A stretch of 50,696 nucleotides of DNA from an uncultured Streptococcus sp. (GCF_938020365.1 NZ_CALIIB010000150.1:1-50696); one strand, 5' to 3'; counted from the first letter of the stretch, positions 31,401-40,339 are shown. A program made the numbers and translations. The notes: a model not told the origin generated them from the letters alone.

Positions 31401-32951
31401 GATGGCCTTGTTGGAATCGGTCAAAAGGTTGGTGAGTTCTTCGGCGGGATTTGGGACTGGATCACTGGCAAGAACGAAGAGGGTGCTAGCAAAACTAAAG
31501 CGACTATGGATGATTTGACATCGTCTGTGTCGACTAAAACCGCTGAAATGTCCACGGCTGCGAAGACTAATACTCAAGATATGGCCACAGGTGTCCAATT
31601 TAATATGGACACGATGGGGCTGAATGCTTCTAATGCGGTCAATACGATGGGAGCTAACGTCACAAACGGAATGACTCAGGCTCAAACCAATGCGACCTTG
31701 CAGGCGCAGACTATGCAACAAAACGTTGGCAATTCTATGGATTTGATGGGGCTTGATACACTAAATAAAGTAACGACCATGAATACAAACGTAGACGCTA
31801 ACATGCAAGCGCTCGTTACGACTACGGGTATTAACATGCAGGCTTTAAGCAGCAATGTATCTAGCAATATGCAACAGGCTCAGGCAACCGCTACGGCTGA
31901 GTCAGCGACTATGAATGCGAATGTTTCAAGTAATTTGAGCGGTTTGAATACAAGCGCTAGTTCCTACATGCAGGCGCTTCAAACAGACTCAAATGCTGCA
32001 TTCCAGACTGTTCAAACCAATGCTAGTGCTATTTCTAGTAGCACGGCTGCCGCTGTTTCGGGTAATTACAATACCATGAGCGGAAATGCGACAGGCTCAA
32101 CAAATAGCATGCAGGGATCTACCACTTCAGCGTTTACCACTATGCAGTCTAATGCTGAAAGCAGCTCTCAAGCGGTCGCAAATGCAGTGACAAATAACTT
32201 TAAGAATGCTGAAACGGCTGCGACAAATGCCATGAACGGTGTTTCTAAGGCTGTTACGGACGGCATGAATAAAGTTGATCAAGCTGCAACCTCAGGTGGA
32301 AACAAGATGGCTCAGACATTTGATAGTACCTTGAATAAAGTCAAGAGTTCTGTCCAACAGGGAATGTCTGCTGTTTCATCTGCTTTTAATAGCGGAATGA
32401 ACCAAGCTGTCAGCATTTCATCTTCTGCGAATAGTCAGATTGTGGCTGTTTTCAATACGCTGGCTAGTCATTTGCATTCTGTAGGTGTTCATGCAGGTTC
32501 AGGACTTTACAACGGATTGGCAAGCATGGCTGGCAGTCTGTACGCGCTCGCATATTCAATCGCTTCTAACATCGCAAGTGTGATGCGTTCTGCTCTGGAT
32601 ATCCATTCTCCTTCTCGTGTCACGGATGCGATTGGTAGCTTCACTGGCGAAGGGATGTATAACGGTATGGTTGGTTGGGTCAAAGCGATTGACGGAGTCG
32701 CAGAAGACTATGCTATGGCTATTACTGACCAGAAATACGGAGTTGATAGCGTAGTTACTACATCAGCCAGCGTAAACAATAGCGGTATTCGTTCGTCTCT
32801 CGAAAATCTGAGCGATGATGTGAAACATTCTCAGCTATCAGATACGAAATTTGAAATTCACAATGAAATCGTAGGAGACAAGATCTATACGACTGTTAAA
32901 GAGAAGGAAGCGCGTGATCGTATCAAAGATGACTACTTTGTCTACGAATAG
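28470..32951 (+). CDS. Tape measure protein
   Basis: The 1493-residue protein sets tail length and is ejected ahead of DNA. The TP901-type tape measure domain lies at about 235-440 (KSADFEARMSSIKAVTGSSAETMKQF). Hydrophobic repeats of the type LI..LVQGI..N.P.I fill about 735-985 and may insert in the host membrane. An Asn/Met/Gln/Ala-rich repeat zone (NVSSNMQQAQ-like) follows at about 1040-1250. The end (SALDIHSPSRVTDAIGSFTGEGMYNGM) is conserved in many siphophages. GGAGGTGG precedes the ATG. Confidence 0.95.
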   Translation: MSFDGSIFADIGADTRAYERAMNEIAVMTKQAFDNAQKAAVNSSNQMIQKIGQLMNELANNSSTLGQKIGQGFKGGLNIALGEIHRIASNIGQRLPEPIQNGLNKVAQAFISLNSKISSALSPIATKMTSVGSSVGNAFSSALGKVNNFANQASNTLGGKLIGKVSALSSKISSDLGNAFQQAGSKATNALMGIVNHTNQAASATSNLIKTALGISAAYAGFNFIKNAIGGAITKSADFEARMSSIKAVTGSSAETMKQFHDAAIKAGADTAFSATEAADAIEELAKAGVSTKDILNGGLTGALNLATAGELDLKEAAEIASTALNAFKRDNLSVVDAANQLAGAANASATDVHELKYGLSAVAPVASGLGLSFKDTTNALAVFAQNGLKGSDAGTSLKTMLMNLQPQTKAQANMMRELGIITEDGSNRFFTAEGKIKSFAEVSQVLKESLSGLTEQQQQQALKTMFGTDAVRAATIAMNEGADGANKMQAEISKVTAAQVAAEKLNNLKGAIEGLSGSFETLQIKLGESVLPLFTTIVRYVDKLVDKFSQSQGIQNFTDAMATINPVLDHFLNGTKLADGVMEKFKGTMSSAAPILGLVGGLLAFGPATKGLSQMTGLLGNLGIKALTTGSVLGNAFEAGANKLLQIDKAGKITATGFQKMAGQGLSTMSMMTNGISSVMSVALAAIGPAAILGLVVAGLGIINNQFGTQIDQLLITVTTKGPQIIHNLVQGITNAVPALIASGADLIAKFASAFATMFPVIVNAGVSLIVSLVQGIGQNATSLISSANTILSTFVSSLLNALPTLLSAGMELLANLSQGILNNIPQMMANAQKTVTTFLTGLGQQMPQIIQNGIQILQNLITGIIQSLPTILQIAVQVITSFIQGLVSNLPAIIQGGIQLIMSLVTGLIQNLPQIIASAVQIVISLVSGLIQAAPQLIMGGLQLIAQLVIGLITGIPKVLEAGWELIKALGGALIDGLVGIGQKVGEFFGGIWDWITGKNEEGASKTKATMDDLTSSVSTKTAEMSTAAKTNTQDMATGVQFNMDTMGLNASNAVNTMGANVTNGMTQAQTNATLQAQTMQQNVGNSMDLMGLDTLNKVTTMNTNVDANMQALVTTTGINMQALSSNVSSNMQQAQATATAESATMNANVSSNLSGLNTSASSYMQALQTDSNAAFQTVQTNASAISSSTAAAVSGNYNTMSGNATGSTNSMQGSTTSAFTTMQSNAESSSQAVANAVTNNFKNAETAATNAMNGVSKAVTDGMNKVDQAATSGGNKMAQTFDSTLNKVKSSVQQGMSAVSSAFNSGMNQAVSISSSANSQIVAVFNTLASHLHSVGVHAGSGLYNGLASMAGSLYALAYSIASNIASVMRSALDIHSPSRVTDAIGSFTGEGMYNGMVGWVKAIDGVAEDYAMAITDQKYGVDSVVTTSASVNNSGIRSSLENLSDDVKHSQLSDTKFEIHNEIVGDKIYTTVKEKEARDRIKDDYFVYE

Positions 32952-32963
32952 AAAGGCTACGAA

Positions 32964-33827
32964 ATGGATTTATTGATTACACATGCTAACGCTGAGACTA
33001 AATTGTCTCAGTTAGGCATTTATAACATTAAAATTGCTGATAGTACGCCTTCTGTTGAAGTGGACAGGCGTACAGTCAAGGGACGCAGCGGGTATATCCA
33101 CGATGGGGTTACCCTGCGTCAAAAAACAATTAGAGTTTCTGGAAGGCTGGCAGTTGCTAGCCTTTTGGCATTTATGGAAAAGCAAGATGAACTTGCAGGC
33201 TGGTTGTACGGTGATGAGCCTTATTTTGTTACGAAAATGCACCCAGTACAAGATGACTTATACGGGTTTGAATTGCCAGGAGCAAAAAAGGGCGATTTGA
33301 ACCTTTTGGAAATCCCGCATACGCTTTGGAAGTATCGATATAAGGTGCATATCGGAAATGAAATTGATTATAGTTTTATTGGCAAATCAGCAGCAGGCTT
33401 AAAATACAACATTTCTTTTGAACTGGTGACTGCTGAGTTGCCATTTGGCGAAACTGCTCCTAGAGATGTTGTTTTGACTGGCGGAGTCATTCCGTACAAG
33501 GGCACCGCAGCTCTTAGTCAGCTAGAAGTGCCTTATGTAGTTGAATTGACTGCAAGTGCTAGCCAAACAAGCTTCTTTTTGGAAATCGACGGAAGGCGCT
33601 GGATCTACAATCATGCTTCGACACCGATTAAAGAAGGCGATAAATTGCGCTTGTCTGGTGTCGAAAATGTAATTTACAAAGGCATGGCATTACCAGACCT
33701 GAATATCAACGTCCGGACGAATTACGAGTATTTTGTTATTCGTCCAAATCCGCAGAAACAAGTACGCTATTCTACGGATTTTAGGGGTACTATCAAAATT
33801 TTAGGTTTTAAAGAATTGTATAAGTAA
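32964..33827 (+). CDS. Distal tail protein (Dit)
   Basis: The 287-residue protein lies between the tape measure and Tal genes, as in Gram-positive siphophages. The N-terminal region (GIYNIKIADSTPSVEVDRRTVKGRSGYIHDG) and KTIRVSGRLAVASLLAFMEKQDELAGWLYGDEPYFV fit the Dit N-terminal barrel. A C-terminal galectin-like half ends in YSTDFRGTIKILGFKELYK. Hexamers form the hub of the baseplate. Confidence 0.88.
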   Translation: MDLLITHANAETKLSQLGIYNIKIADSTPSVEVDRRTVKGRSGYIHDGVTLRQKTIRVSGRLAVASLLAFMEKQDELAGWLYGDEPYFVTKMHPVQDDLYGFELPGAKKGDLNLLEIPHTLWKYRYKVHIGNEIDYSFIGKSAAGLKYNISFELVTAELPFGETAPRDVVLTGGVIPYKGTAALSQLEVPYVVELTASASQTSFFLEIDGRRWIYNHASTPIKEGDKLRLSGVENVIYKGMALPDLNINVRTNYEYFVIRPNPQKQVRYSTDFRGTIKILGFKELYK

Positions 33828-33839
33828 GGAGGTGATAGA

Positions 33840-36800
33840 TTGATTACATTTATTGATGAAAAAGGTACAGAGCACAGTGCTTTAGTCGCTTACTCTGTGA
33901 CTAATGCGGTCAACGGTGAATTGTCTGTAAAAGGCACAATCTACACCAACGATAAAGTCTTGCACGGCATAGATCGTGGCTGGCGTTTTCGCTTAGACGA
34001 TGAATATTATCGTGTTACTTATGCAAAACCTAACGACGCAGGACGACAAATTGAGGTTGAATTTGATGCAGTACATCAATTCTTCTACGATATGTCGAAA
34101 TCAATGGTTTATGACACTTTAAATGGTTCAAAGTCATTTGAAACTTATCTACAAGCTATCTTTTCAGGTAGTGGCTATACGTATAATCTGGAAACGACAG
34201 TCGGATCTATTCGAAAAGAAAATTTCGGGAATAAGTCTCGACTCTCGCTTTTCAACGATATTATCAAGGCAGCTGGTCTTGAATTTTCCGTGCGTGGTCA
34301 TGTTGTCCGCATCCTAAAGCGGATTGGGACAGACTTATCTGCTATCGTTCGTAAAGATTTTAATATGAACGAGTTGAAAATCGAAAAGAATATCAATAGC
34401 TTCGTAACCTATCAACGAGGCCTTGGGGCTTGGAAAGATGATGAAGATCACTCGAAAGGCCGCTATGAATCTGAGTACGAAAGCCCGCTAGCGAAAATCT
34501 ATGGACGAATTGAAGCAGAGCCTGTCGTAGATGAACGCTACAAAGAAACTGGCAAGCTCTTAGAACGCTTAAAAGAGAATGTTGATAAGTCTTATAAGGT
34601 TTCTGTTGAAATTGATATGGAAGACCTGTCGCGTGCTGGTTATCAACTTAGCCGTCCGAATCCGGGCGACTACATTATGGCCATTAACGAAACGTTAGGA
34701 TTTAGCCAAAAAGTCCGCATTGTGTCGTTTACCAGTGAATATGACGTGGGTGGAAATCTAATCAGTCGCAAGGTTGTCTGTAACGATATCGGCTCTGTCC
34801 AACGAAGAGCGAGCGAGATGAGTGGTCTTGCCCGTTCGGTTCAGGATGTTGCCGCAGAGAATGCTAAGGCTATTGCTACAGCAACCAAAGCACTTGTTTC
34901 TGCTGACGGCAAGAACACGATTTACTTTGGTGAAAGCAAACCGAGAGACGAGCCTGTAGGTACTCTTAGAAAAGGCGACCAGCTTTATCTAAAAGAGGGA
35001 GAAAAGACTAATCTGTACTTTTGGAATGGGGCAGAATGGGAACTCAACCCTTTAGAAATGGATATCGTTAAATTTCGCAAGGAATACGAGTCCAAAACCA
35101 AAGAGATCAACCAATCCATGGCCACCCAGACCCAACAAACCGCCCAAGCCCTCCGCACGGCTGGAGCCAATGCCTCAGCTATAGAGGCGGCCAAGGGTGC
35201 TATCACCAAGCTCAATCAGGACTTAGCTGGCGCTAAGCAGACCAATCAGTCTGCGATAGACCGGCTGAAATCTGACTTTGCTAGTGCTCAGCAGGCAGCG
35301 AGCGACCAAACAGCGCTCCTGAGAAGCGACTTGGCCAATATCCGCACGAAGCAAAGCCAATCTGAGTCTGAGATAACTAAGCAAGTCGCAGCACTCAATG
35401 TAGCCAAAACCGAACTTGCGGACGTGAAATCCGCTCAGGCAACCTACGAGCAGACGACTACTCGCAGACTGGCAGAGCTGACGAATCTGGCTGATGGTAA
35501 AGCCAGCAAGTCAGAATTGGTGCAGACATCTCAGGAGCTGAGTAGCAAGATTGCGAGTGTGTCGGTTGGGGGTACCAATTTATTATCATATATTAATTTT
35601 AACGCTGGAGGCTACTACCAAAATAGTCTCAAGCGAGATAATAATTATACGTACTCAAATCTCATCGAGATTAAAAGCACAGATTATATTTTGCAAGTTT
35701 GGGAGCTGGAAGCCAACGCTAAAAAAACTTGGGCAGGTTTGCAGTTTTTTGACGAGCAGCAAAATCCTCTTGCAAATGGCTACTCAACGTTTTGGTTTAA
35801 TGGCTACTTAAAAAAGGACCTCAAACCGCCTCAAAACGCTAGATATTTAGCTGTCTCATTTGAAAATTCGATTTTAGAAAAGACTAAAGCTAAATTTAAA
35901 CTGGAGACTGGGACTTTACCGACCGACTGGAGTCCTGCCCCCGAAGATGTTGAAAGTCAAATCTCAGCCGTAGAGTCAACCTTTAAACAAAAGGCCGACT
36001 CACTTGAGGCTGGTGTGAACCGCTTGACTGAGGGACTCAAAACCAAGGCTGATAGTAGTGCTTTGACTATGCTCTCAGATAGTATCAAGCAGTCAGTCAA
36101 GTCGCTCGAGACTGACACGCAGAACAAGCTGGACTCAAAATTGAGCACAGCTGTGTTTGAGGTGCGAGCGTCTGGAATCCATCAGGAAATCCTCAACGCG
36201 ACCAAGGACAAGGCCGACAAGACGTTGGTCACGGCTGAGGCTGGGAAGTTGCGTGAGGAGTTGGCTAGCTTATCTGTCGGCGGGCGGAATCTGTTAAAGG
36301 GCTCAAAAGGGCCGTTTAAGCCAAACAAAAATCCTGCGAATTTTGATAACCAAGCGCTATATCATAATGAGACATCTATATACCTCGTCCAAAATGAAAA
36401 ATATAGAATCTCTGCTAAAACTGATGGAGTTTTTGATTCTCAGCACAATGGCTCAAAAGAGTCAGATAATGTGGTCTTGTGGTTGATGGATAAGGCTGTC
36501 ACGCAGTATCAAATCGTGTCAGATGCTAAGACTGGCACGACAGGAACAGAATTTGTTTGGAATCGTCCGACGGGCACTTACCATCTGCGAGTCAACACTT
36601 ACCAAAAAGCCCCCCAAAGGCTTAAAAGCGTTTGGGAGGTCAAAGTTGAGCAAGGCTCATTTAAGACAGATTGGAGCCCAGCTCCAGAAGATGCAGATGG
36701 CCTCATCACCGAAGCCAAGGCGACCTTCGAGCGTACAGCTCAGGGCTTGCGGACAGATCTATCAGCTGTCCAAGCCTACATCAACGCTGACGGCACAAGA

Positions 36801-38090
36801 GCGGAAGCTCTACGTAGCTACTCTCGTGAAGAGACAGCGCGTCAACTGACTGCCGAGCGCAAGCTCATTGAGGCTGGCTATGTGGGCAAGGCTACATATG
36901 CAGAAGACGTGCGAGGACTGACGCGTAGGTTCGAGGAGTTGAAGACCAGCTCTGAGACCAAGCTCGCTGAGTATCGTCAGACAGTTGAGGGGCAGTTTGC
37001 TATCATATCTAGTCAGATTTCAGGCAAAGCCAACCAAACTGATTTCCAGCGTGTGCAGGAAACAAGTAAGCTCTATGAGCGCTTGATTGGCTCGACTGAA
37101 AAAGAGGTCGCAGACAAGGTCTCTCGTATGGCTCTGACCAACGAGTTGTTTCAAGTTGAGGTCTCGAAAAACCAAGGTTTGAGGACGGTGCAGAGTCAAC
37201 TAGCTGGAAGCTGGTCGATCAAGAACCTCAATTCAGCTAGCGATATCCTTGGTCAGCTCAATTTAAATCCAGACGGATCAGTCTCAATCAACGAGGGGCT
37301 GATCTCTATCGGCGATAAGACTCACATTAAAAACGGCGTCATCAAAAATGCCATGATTGAAAGTATGCTTGCGGATAAAATCGCAGCGGGAACACTTAAC
37401 GCTGCGAACGTTAATATAGTCAACTTAAACGCTAATAAGATTGTTGGTTTAGATGCCAACTTTATCAAGTCTAAAATCGAGTTAGCGTTTATTGAATGGA
37501 TGAGAGGTAAGACTATCAGCGCTCAGAATGATGCGATGCAGATTAACTTAAATGATGGGCATATCCTGTTTTACAACGACGATGCATCCATCAAGCGGGT
37601 CTTGGCAGGCTATCCAACGCAATTTATCCGCTACGAAAACAAAGTGGAAAACGGCCAGAATCACGGGCGGACCATCATCGGTAGTAACCGAAATGGCACG
37701 AACGCTTGGAAATCGGTCTCTTTTGCGGGCCTTGTCATTGACAACAACTCAAATAATAGCGTTGATAAAATCTATCAATTTGGAGACTACAATCACATGA
37801 GACACGCGCAGGGTGATGATGGCTGGAATTTTAGCGTCGTAACACAAACGATGACGCCCGGTGTCTGGAACAAAAACTCAGAAATTTGGGCGCGACATTT
37901 CGTCGTGCCTCGTAATACAAAAGGAGACACAGATAGCCCGACGCAGTTTATCCGCTTAGAAGAAAGCGTAGCTGCGATTTGGAATATCTTAAATCACGCT
38001 GCGAGCGGCCAAGTCACGATGACGCAAGCGATGAAAAACTTGATTAACTCAAGGAAGGCCGCTTGGGACATCGTCCGGAATGTAGGATAA
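33840..38090 (+). CDS. Tail-associated lysin/antireceptor (Tal) with repeated binding modules
   Basis: The gene starts at TTG 33840 behind AAGGAGGTGAT and encodes 1416 residues. About 1-330 are the prophage endopeptidase-type Tal domain that attaches to Dit. Coiled-coil segments follow (about 395-580), rich in Ala, Gln and Lys. Two related beta modules each begin VGG.NLL (about 578 and 818) and end TDWSPAPED (about 695 and 945). They look like carbohydrate-binding modules spaced by coiled coil. The C-terminal third (SIKNLNSASDILGQLNLNPDG... to NSRKAAWDIVRNVG) is a trimeric-fibre-like tip. It probably recognises cell wall polysaccharide. Confidence 0.88.
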   Translation: MITFIDEKGTEHSALVAYSVTNAVNGELSVKGTIYTNDKVLHGIDRGWRFRLDDEYYRVTYAKPNDAGRQIEVEFDAVHQFFYDMSKSMVYDTLNGSKSFETYLQAIFSGSGYTYNLETTVGSIRKENFGNKSRLSLFNDIIKAAGLEFSVRGHVVRILKRIGTDLSAIVRKDFNMNELKIEKNINSFVTYQRGLGAWKDDEDHSKGRYESEYESPLAKIYGRIEAEPVVDERYKETGKLLERLKENVDKSYKVSVEIDMEDLSRAGYQLSRPNPGDYIMAINETLGFSQKVRIVSFTSEYDVGGNLISRKVVCNDIGSVQRRASEMSGLARSVQDVAAENAKAIATATKALVSADGKNTIYFGESKPRDEPVGTLRKGDQLYLKEGEKTNLYFWNGAEWELNPLEMDIVKFRKEYESKTKEINQSMATQTQQTAQALRTAGANASAIEAAKGAITKLNQDLAGAKQTNQSAIDRLKSDFASAQQAASDQTALLRSDLANIRTKQSQSESEITKQVAALNVAKTELADVKSAQATYEQTTTRRLAELTNLADGKASKSELVQTSQELSSKIASVSVGGTNLLSYINFNAGGYYQNSLKRDNNYTYSNLIEIKSTDYILQVWELEANAKKTWAGLQFFDEQQNPLANGYSTFWFNGYLKKDLKPPQNARYLAVSFENSILEKTKAKFKLETGTLPTDWSPAPEDVESQISAVESTFKQKADSLEAGVNRLTEGLKTKADSSALTMLSDSIKQSVKSLETDTQNKLDSKLSTAVFEVRASGIHQEILNATKDKADKTLVTAEAGKLREELASLSVGGRNLLKGSKGPFKPNKNPANFDNQALYHNETSIYLVQNEKYRISAKTDGVFDSQHNGSKESDNVVLWLMDKAVTQYQIVSDAKTGTTGTEFVWNRPTGTYHLRVNTYQKAPQRLKSVWEVKVEQGSFKTDWSPAPEDADGLITEAKATFERTAQGLRTDLSAVQAYINADGTRAEALRSYSREETARQLTAERKLIEAGYVGKATYAEDVRGLTRRFEELKTSSETKLAEYRQTVEGQFAIISSQISGKANQTDFQRVQETSKLYERLIGSTEKEVADKVSRMALTNELFQVEVSKNQGLRTVQSQLAGSWSIKNLNSASDILGQLNLNPDGSVSINEGLISIGDKTHIKNGVIKNAMIESMLADKIAAGTLNAANVNIVNLNANKIVGLDANFIKSKIELAFIEWMRGKTISAQNDAMQINLNDGHILFYNDDASIKRVLAGYPTQFIRYENKVENGQNHGRTIIGSNRNGTNAWKSVSFAGLVIDNNSNNSVDKIYQFGDYNHMRHAQGDDGWNFSVVTQTMTPGVWNKNSEIWARHFVVPRNTKGDTDSPTQFIRLEESVAAIWNILNHAASGQVTMTQAMKNLINSRKAAWDIVRNVG

Positions 38091-38101
38091 AAGGAGAAAA
38101 A

Positions 38102-38272
38102 ATGAACGAAAATATCCAATCAAAGCTAGCGATCGAAATCGCTAGCAAATCAATAAGAATCGCAACGCTTGAAGCTCAAAACGAAGAGCTGCAAGCGCAA
38201 CTGCAACAAGCTCTTGATCGTAATGCGGAGCTTGAAACAAGTACATCACCTGAAACAGAGAAAGGAGAATAA
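38102..38272 (+). CDS. Small coiled-coil phage protein
   Basis: ATG 38102 behind AAAGGAG gives 56 residues forming one coiled coil (SIRIATLEAQNEELQAQLQQ) with an acidic tail. Such tiny genes are common between the antireceptor and lysis genes of streptococcal phages. Function unknown. Confidence 0.62.
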   Translation: MNENIQSKLAIEIASKSIRIATLEAQNEELQAQLQQALDRNAELETSTSPETEKGE

Positions 38273-38274
38273 CT

Positions 38275-38529
38275 ATGACTTTAGAAATCGTAAAAACTAC
38301 AAAACTTGTTGGGAGTCTAAAGGTTGGTGACACAGTCATTAAGACAATGACTGCGGATATCGATGATAAGGGCGTGACCACGTTTACCGAATGGATCAAC
38401 GACAGTGAGGCGTATGCTGCGAATCGGCGTGAGGTTCGCACGCAGGAAAAAGCTTTTCAGGACGCAGTCTATGCTGCTGAGGATGCCATCATTGCGGAGT
38501 TGGAAGCAAAAGGAGCCGAGAAAAAATAG
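38275..38529 (+). CDS. Small phage protein upstream of lysis genes
   Basis: The 84-residue protein has a beta-rich N-terminus (LEIVKTTKLVGSLKVGDTVIKTMTADID) and an acidic helical C-terminus. AAAGGAG precedes the ATG. It lies in the usual block between the tail fibre and the lysis cassette; the family is not recognised. Confidence 0.65.
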   Translation: MTLEIVKTTKLVGSLKVGDTVIKTMTADIDDKGVTTFTEWINDSEAYAANRREVRTQEKAFQDAVYAAEDAIIAELEAKGAEKK

Positions 38530-38542
38530 GAGGCGGTGACAT

Positions 38543-38947
38543 GTGAACCATTTTATTGATTTTGTGGACAAGATCACGCCTGTATTGGTCGTGATTATCC
38601 CAAGCTATTTTAGTTATAGAAGTAATCAAAATAGCAAAGAAACCGACAAGCGAATCGAAGCCTTAGTAGAAGATTTGGGAGATCTGAAAGAGTCTGTGAC
38701 CAATATCCAAAATATCGGGAACAGAAACAATCAGGATCTAAACCTGATCCAAAAAGGCCTACAGCGCCTGCAGCGTTTTCGATTGCAGGAAAATTTAAAA
38801 AAAGCGTTGAGGCGTGGCCAGACTACCCAGCATGAGCTGGAAGAGCTGTCCCGTCTTTATGAAAGCTACGTTGAACTTGGTGGTAATGGTGCTATCAAGC
38901 TTTTGTACGAAAAATTTTCGGAATTGCCTATCGAGGAGGAAAAATGA
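38543..38947 (+). CDS. Membrane-anchored lysis-region protein, holin-associated
   Basis: The start is GTG 38543 behind GGAGGCGGTGA, since the ATG two bases before it is followed at once by a stop codon. The 134-residue protein has one membrane segment (about 8-26, ITPVLVVIIPSYFSYRS) and a long coiled coil. It is coupled to the holin by a four-base overlap. Similar proteins precede holins in streptococcal phages and are annotated as holins or holin-like; an antiholin role is equally possible. Confidence 0.68.
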   Translation: MNHFIDFVDKITPVLVVIIPSYFSYRSNQNSKETDKRIEALVEDLGDLKESVTNIQNIGNRNNQDLNLIQKGLQRLQRFRLQENLKKALRRGQTTQHELEELSRLYESYVELGGNGAIKLLYEKFSELPIEEEK

Positions 38948-39204
38948 ACAAGATTAATTGGACGGTACGTCTGAAAAACAAGAATTTCTGGCTGGCTCTG
39001 GTACCAGCTATTGCCTTGCTTTTGCAGGCAGCGGGTGACATTTTCGGTCTTAAGTTAGAATTTGGGGTAACGATTGATAAGATTTTAGTCTTTATCAATG
39101 TACTTTTTGCTTTGCTTGTGCTTGTCGGTGTTGTTAACGACCCGACAACTGCTGGGCTATCCGATAGCCAGCGAGCTTTAGGCTATGATGAGCCTCATAA
39201 ATAA
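38944..39204 (+). CDS. Holin, phi-LC3 family
   Basis: The 86-residue protein starts MNKINWTVRLKNKNFWLALVPAIALLLQ, has two membrane segments (about 14-30 and 44-64) and ends with the family signature NDPTTAGLSDSQRALGYDEP. Phi-LC3 holins form membrane lesions that release the endolysin. The gene overlaps its neighbours on both sides. Confidence 0.93.
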   Translation: MNKINWTVRLKNKNFWLALVPAIALLLQAAGDIFGLKLEFGVTIDKILVFINVLFALLVLVGVVNDPTTAGLSDSQRALGYDEPHK

Positions 39205-39283
39205 CATAAAAGAGCAGGCACTGAAGCTTGCTCTGTTTGCTTTTGCTGCAACCTATTTTTGGTTTGCGGCCTTTGAAAAATGA
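39188..39283 (+). CDS. 31-residue membrane microprotein in the lysis cassette
   Basis: An ATG inside the holin end opens a frame of 31 residues: MSLINNIKEQALKLALFAFA followed by ATYFWFAAFEK and TGA. It overlaps the holin by 17 bp and ends 12 bp before the endolysin ATG. It is amphipathic at first, then hydrophobic, as for a one-helix membrane peptide. There is no strong ribosome site, so translation would be coupled to the holin. A second holin or antiholin is possible. Confidence 0.5.
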   Translation: MSLINNIKEQALKLALFAFAATYFWFAAFEK

Positions 39284-39295
39284 AAGGAAAATAAA

Positions 39296-40036
39296 ATGGC
39301 AACGACAAATGATGTAATTTTGTTTGCTAAGAATTTAGCTGATAACGGTGTTGGTGTTGACCAAGACGGAGCCTGGGGAACACAATGTGTAGACTTACCA
39401 AATGCTATCTCTAGTCAGCTTTTTGGCAAGGCTCTCTGGGGCAACGCTATTGATCTGCTTAACTCGGCAGCTAGTTTAGGTTACGAAGTTGAGTATAATG
39501 AAGCAGGAAATATGGACAGTAAACCTCGTGCTAGTGCGGTCTTTGTTATGGATACAATCTATATTTATGGTCATCCTTACGGCCATACAGGTCTTGTAAT
39601 CGAAGATAGCGACGGCTACACCATGAAAACAATCGAACAAAATATCGATGGCAACGCAGACAGTCTGTATATCGGAGGCCCTGCTCGATATAATACCCGT
39701 AACTTTGACGGCATTGTTGGTTGGTTCTACTTCCCAACGGATGACACTAGCTATCAACCCGCTCCAACCATTCCTAGCGGTGATGGGTCAATCCACGAAG
39801 AAACTGGGACATTTACAGTAGAGGTTTCAGCTCTCAATGTCCGAGCAGCTGCTGGGTTAAATGCTGAAATTGTGGCGGTCTACACAGCTGGCCAAGAAAT
39901 CAATTATGATGGCTGGTGTGATGTCGATGGCTATATCTGGATCACATACATTGCAGCTTCTAGGAATCGTCGTTATGTCGCAGTCGGTCAGTCAAAAGAT
40001 GGTCAGCGCATTACCGACTTTGGTAGCTTCAAATAA
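39296..40036 (+). CDS. Endolysin with CHAP and SH3b domains
   Basis: The 246-residue lysin has an N-terminal CHAP domain (about 1-150) with catalytic Cys31 in GTQCVDLPNAI, His97 in YGHTGLVIED and the EQN (114-116) that usually completes the site. The C-terminal part (about 170-235) is an SH3_5-type cell-wall-binding domain (TFTVEVSALNVRAAAGLNAEI...WITYIAASRNRRYVAVG). CHAP enzymes cut peptidoglycan as amidase or endopeptidase. No choline-binding repeats are present, unlike many pneumococcal phage lysins. Confidence 0.93.
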   Translation: MATTNDVILFAKNLADNGVGVDQDGAWGTQCVDLPNAISSQLFGKALWGNAIDLLNSAASLGYEVEYNEAGNMDSKPRASAVFVMDTIYIYGHPYGHTGLVIEDSDGYTMKTIEQNIDGNADSLYIGGPARYNTRNFDGIVGWFYFPTDDTSYQPAPTIPSGDGSIHEETGTFTVEVSALNVRAAAGLNAEIVAVYTAGQEINYDGWCDVDGYIWITYIAASRNRRYVAVGQSKDGQRITDFGSFK

Positions 40037-40087
40037 AAATCCGCAGCGGAAACTGCGATAAAATAATATTTTCTTAAATTTTAATCA

Positions 40088-40116
40088 CCCCGGCCGAAAG
40101 GCTGGGGCTTTTTTCT
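40088..40116 (+). terminator. Strong terminator at the end of the late operon
   Basis: CCCCGGCC (40088-40095), GAAA loop, GGCTGGGG (40100-40107), then CTTTTTTCT. A smaller CGCAG/CTGCG hairpin precedes it near 40042-40056. Confidence 0.92.
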
Positions 40117-40210
40117 GTTATAATGGAAAAATTTAAAATTTTCTGCTCTGACGGACTTGGCAGGCTGGCAGCGATGTTGGTCTGTTTTTGCGTGATTTTT
40201 CAAGCGAAAG

Positions 40211-40228
40211 AGGGGCAAAAAAGGGGCA
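40211..40228 (+). repeat. 18-bp GGGGCA double-motif repeat, right copy
   Basis: Exact copy of 355-372 in the same orientation, about 110 bp inside the right rplL-type core. Read as an integrase arm-type site, or as an alternative attR core. Confidence 0.6.
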
Positions 40229-40339
40229 TAAGTAGTAAACTTTTGTATTTTTATGGCAAGAAGTAGATGTGTTTTGCAACGCATAAAGACTTATTTTATA
40301 GGGTTTTTAGTTTATTAGCGCCTATTTATAATATGCAAA

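Noticed and set aside
30600..31430. Repeated hydrophobic segments that suggest a transporter
   Set aside because: They lie in frame inside the tape measure protein and fit its usual membrane-active region.
31500..32400. Repetitive NxxMQ-type codons that look like a tandem array
   Set aside because: They are degenerate repeats inside the tape measure protein, not a CRISPR array or microsatellite.
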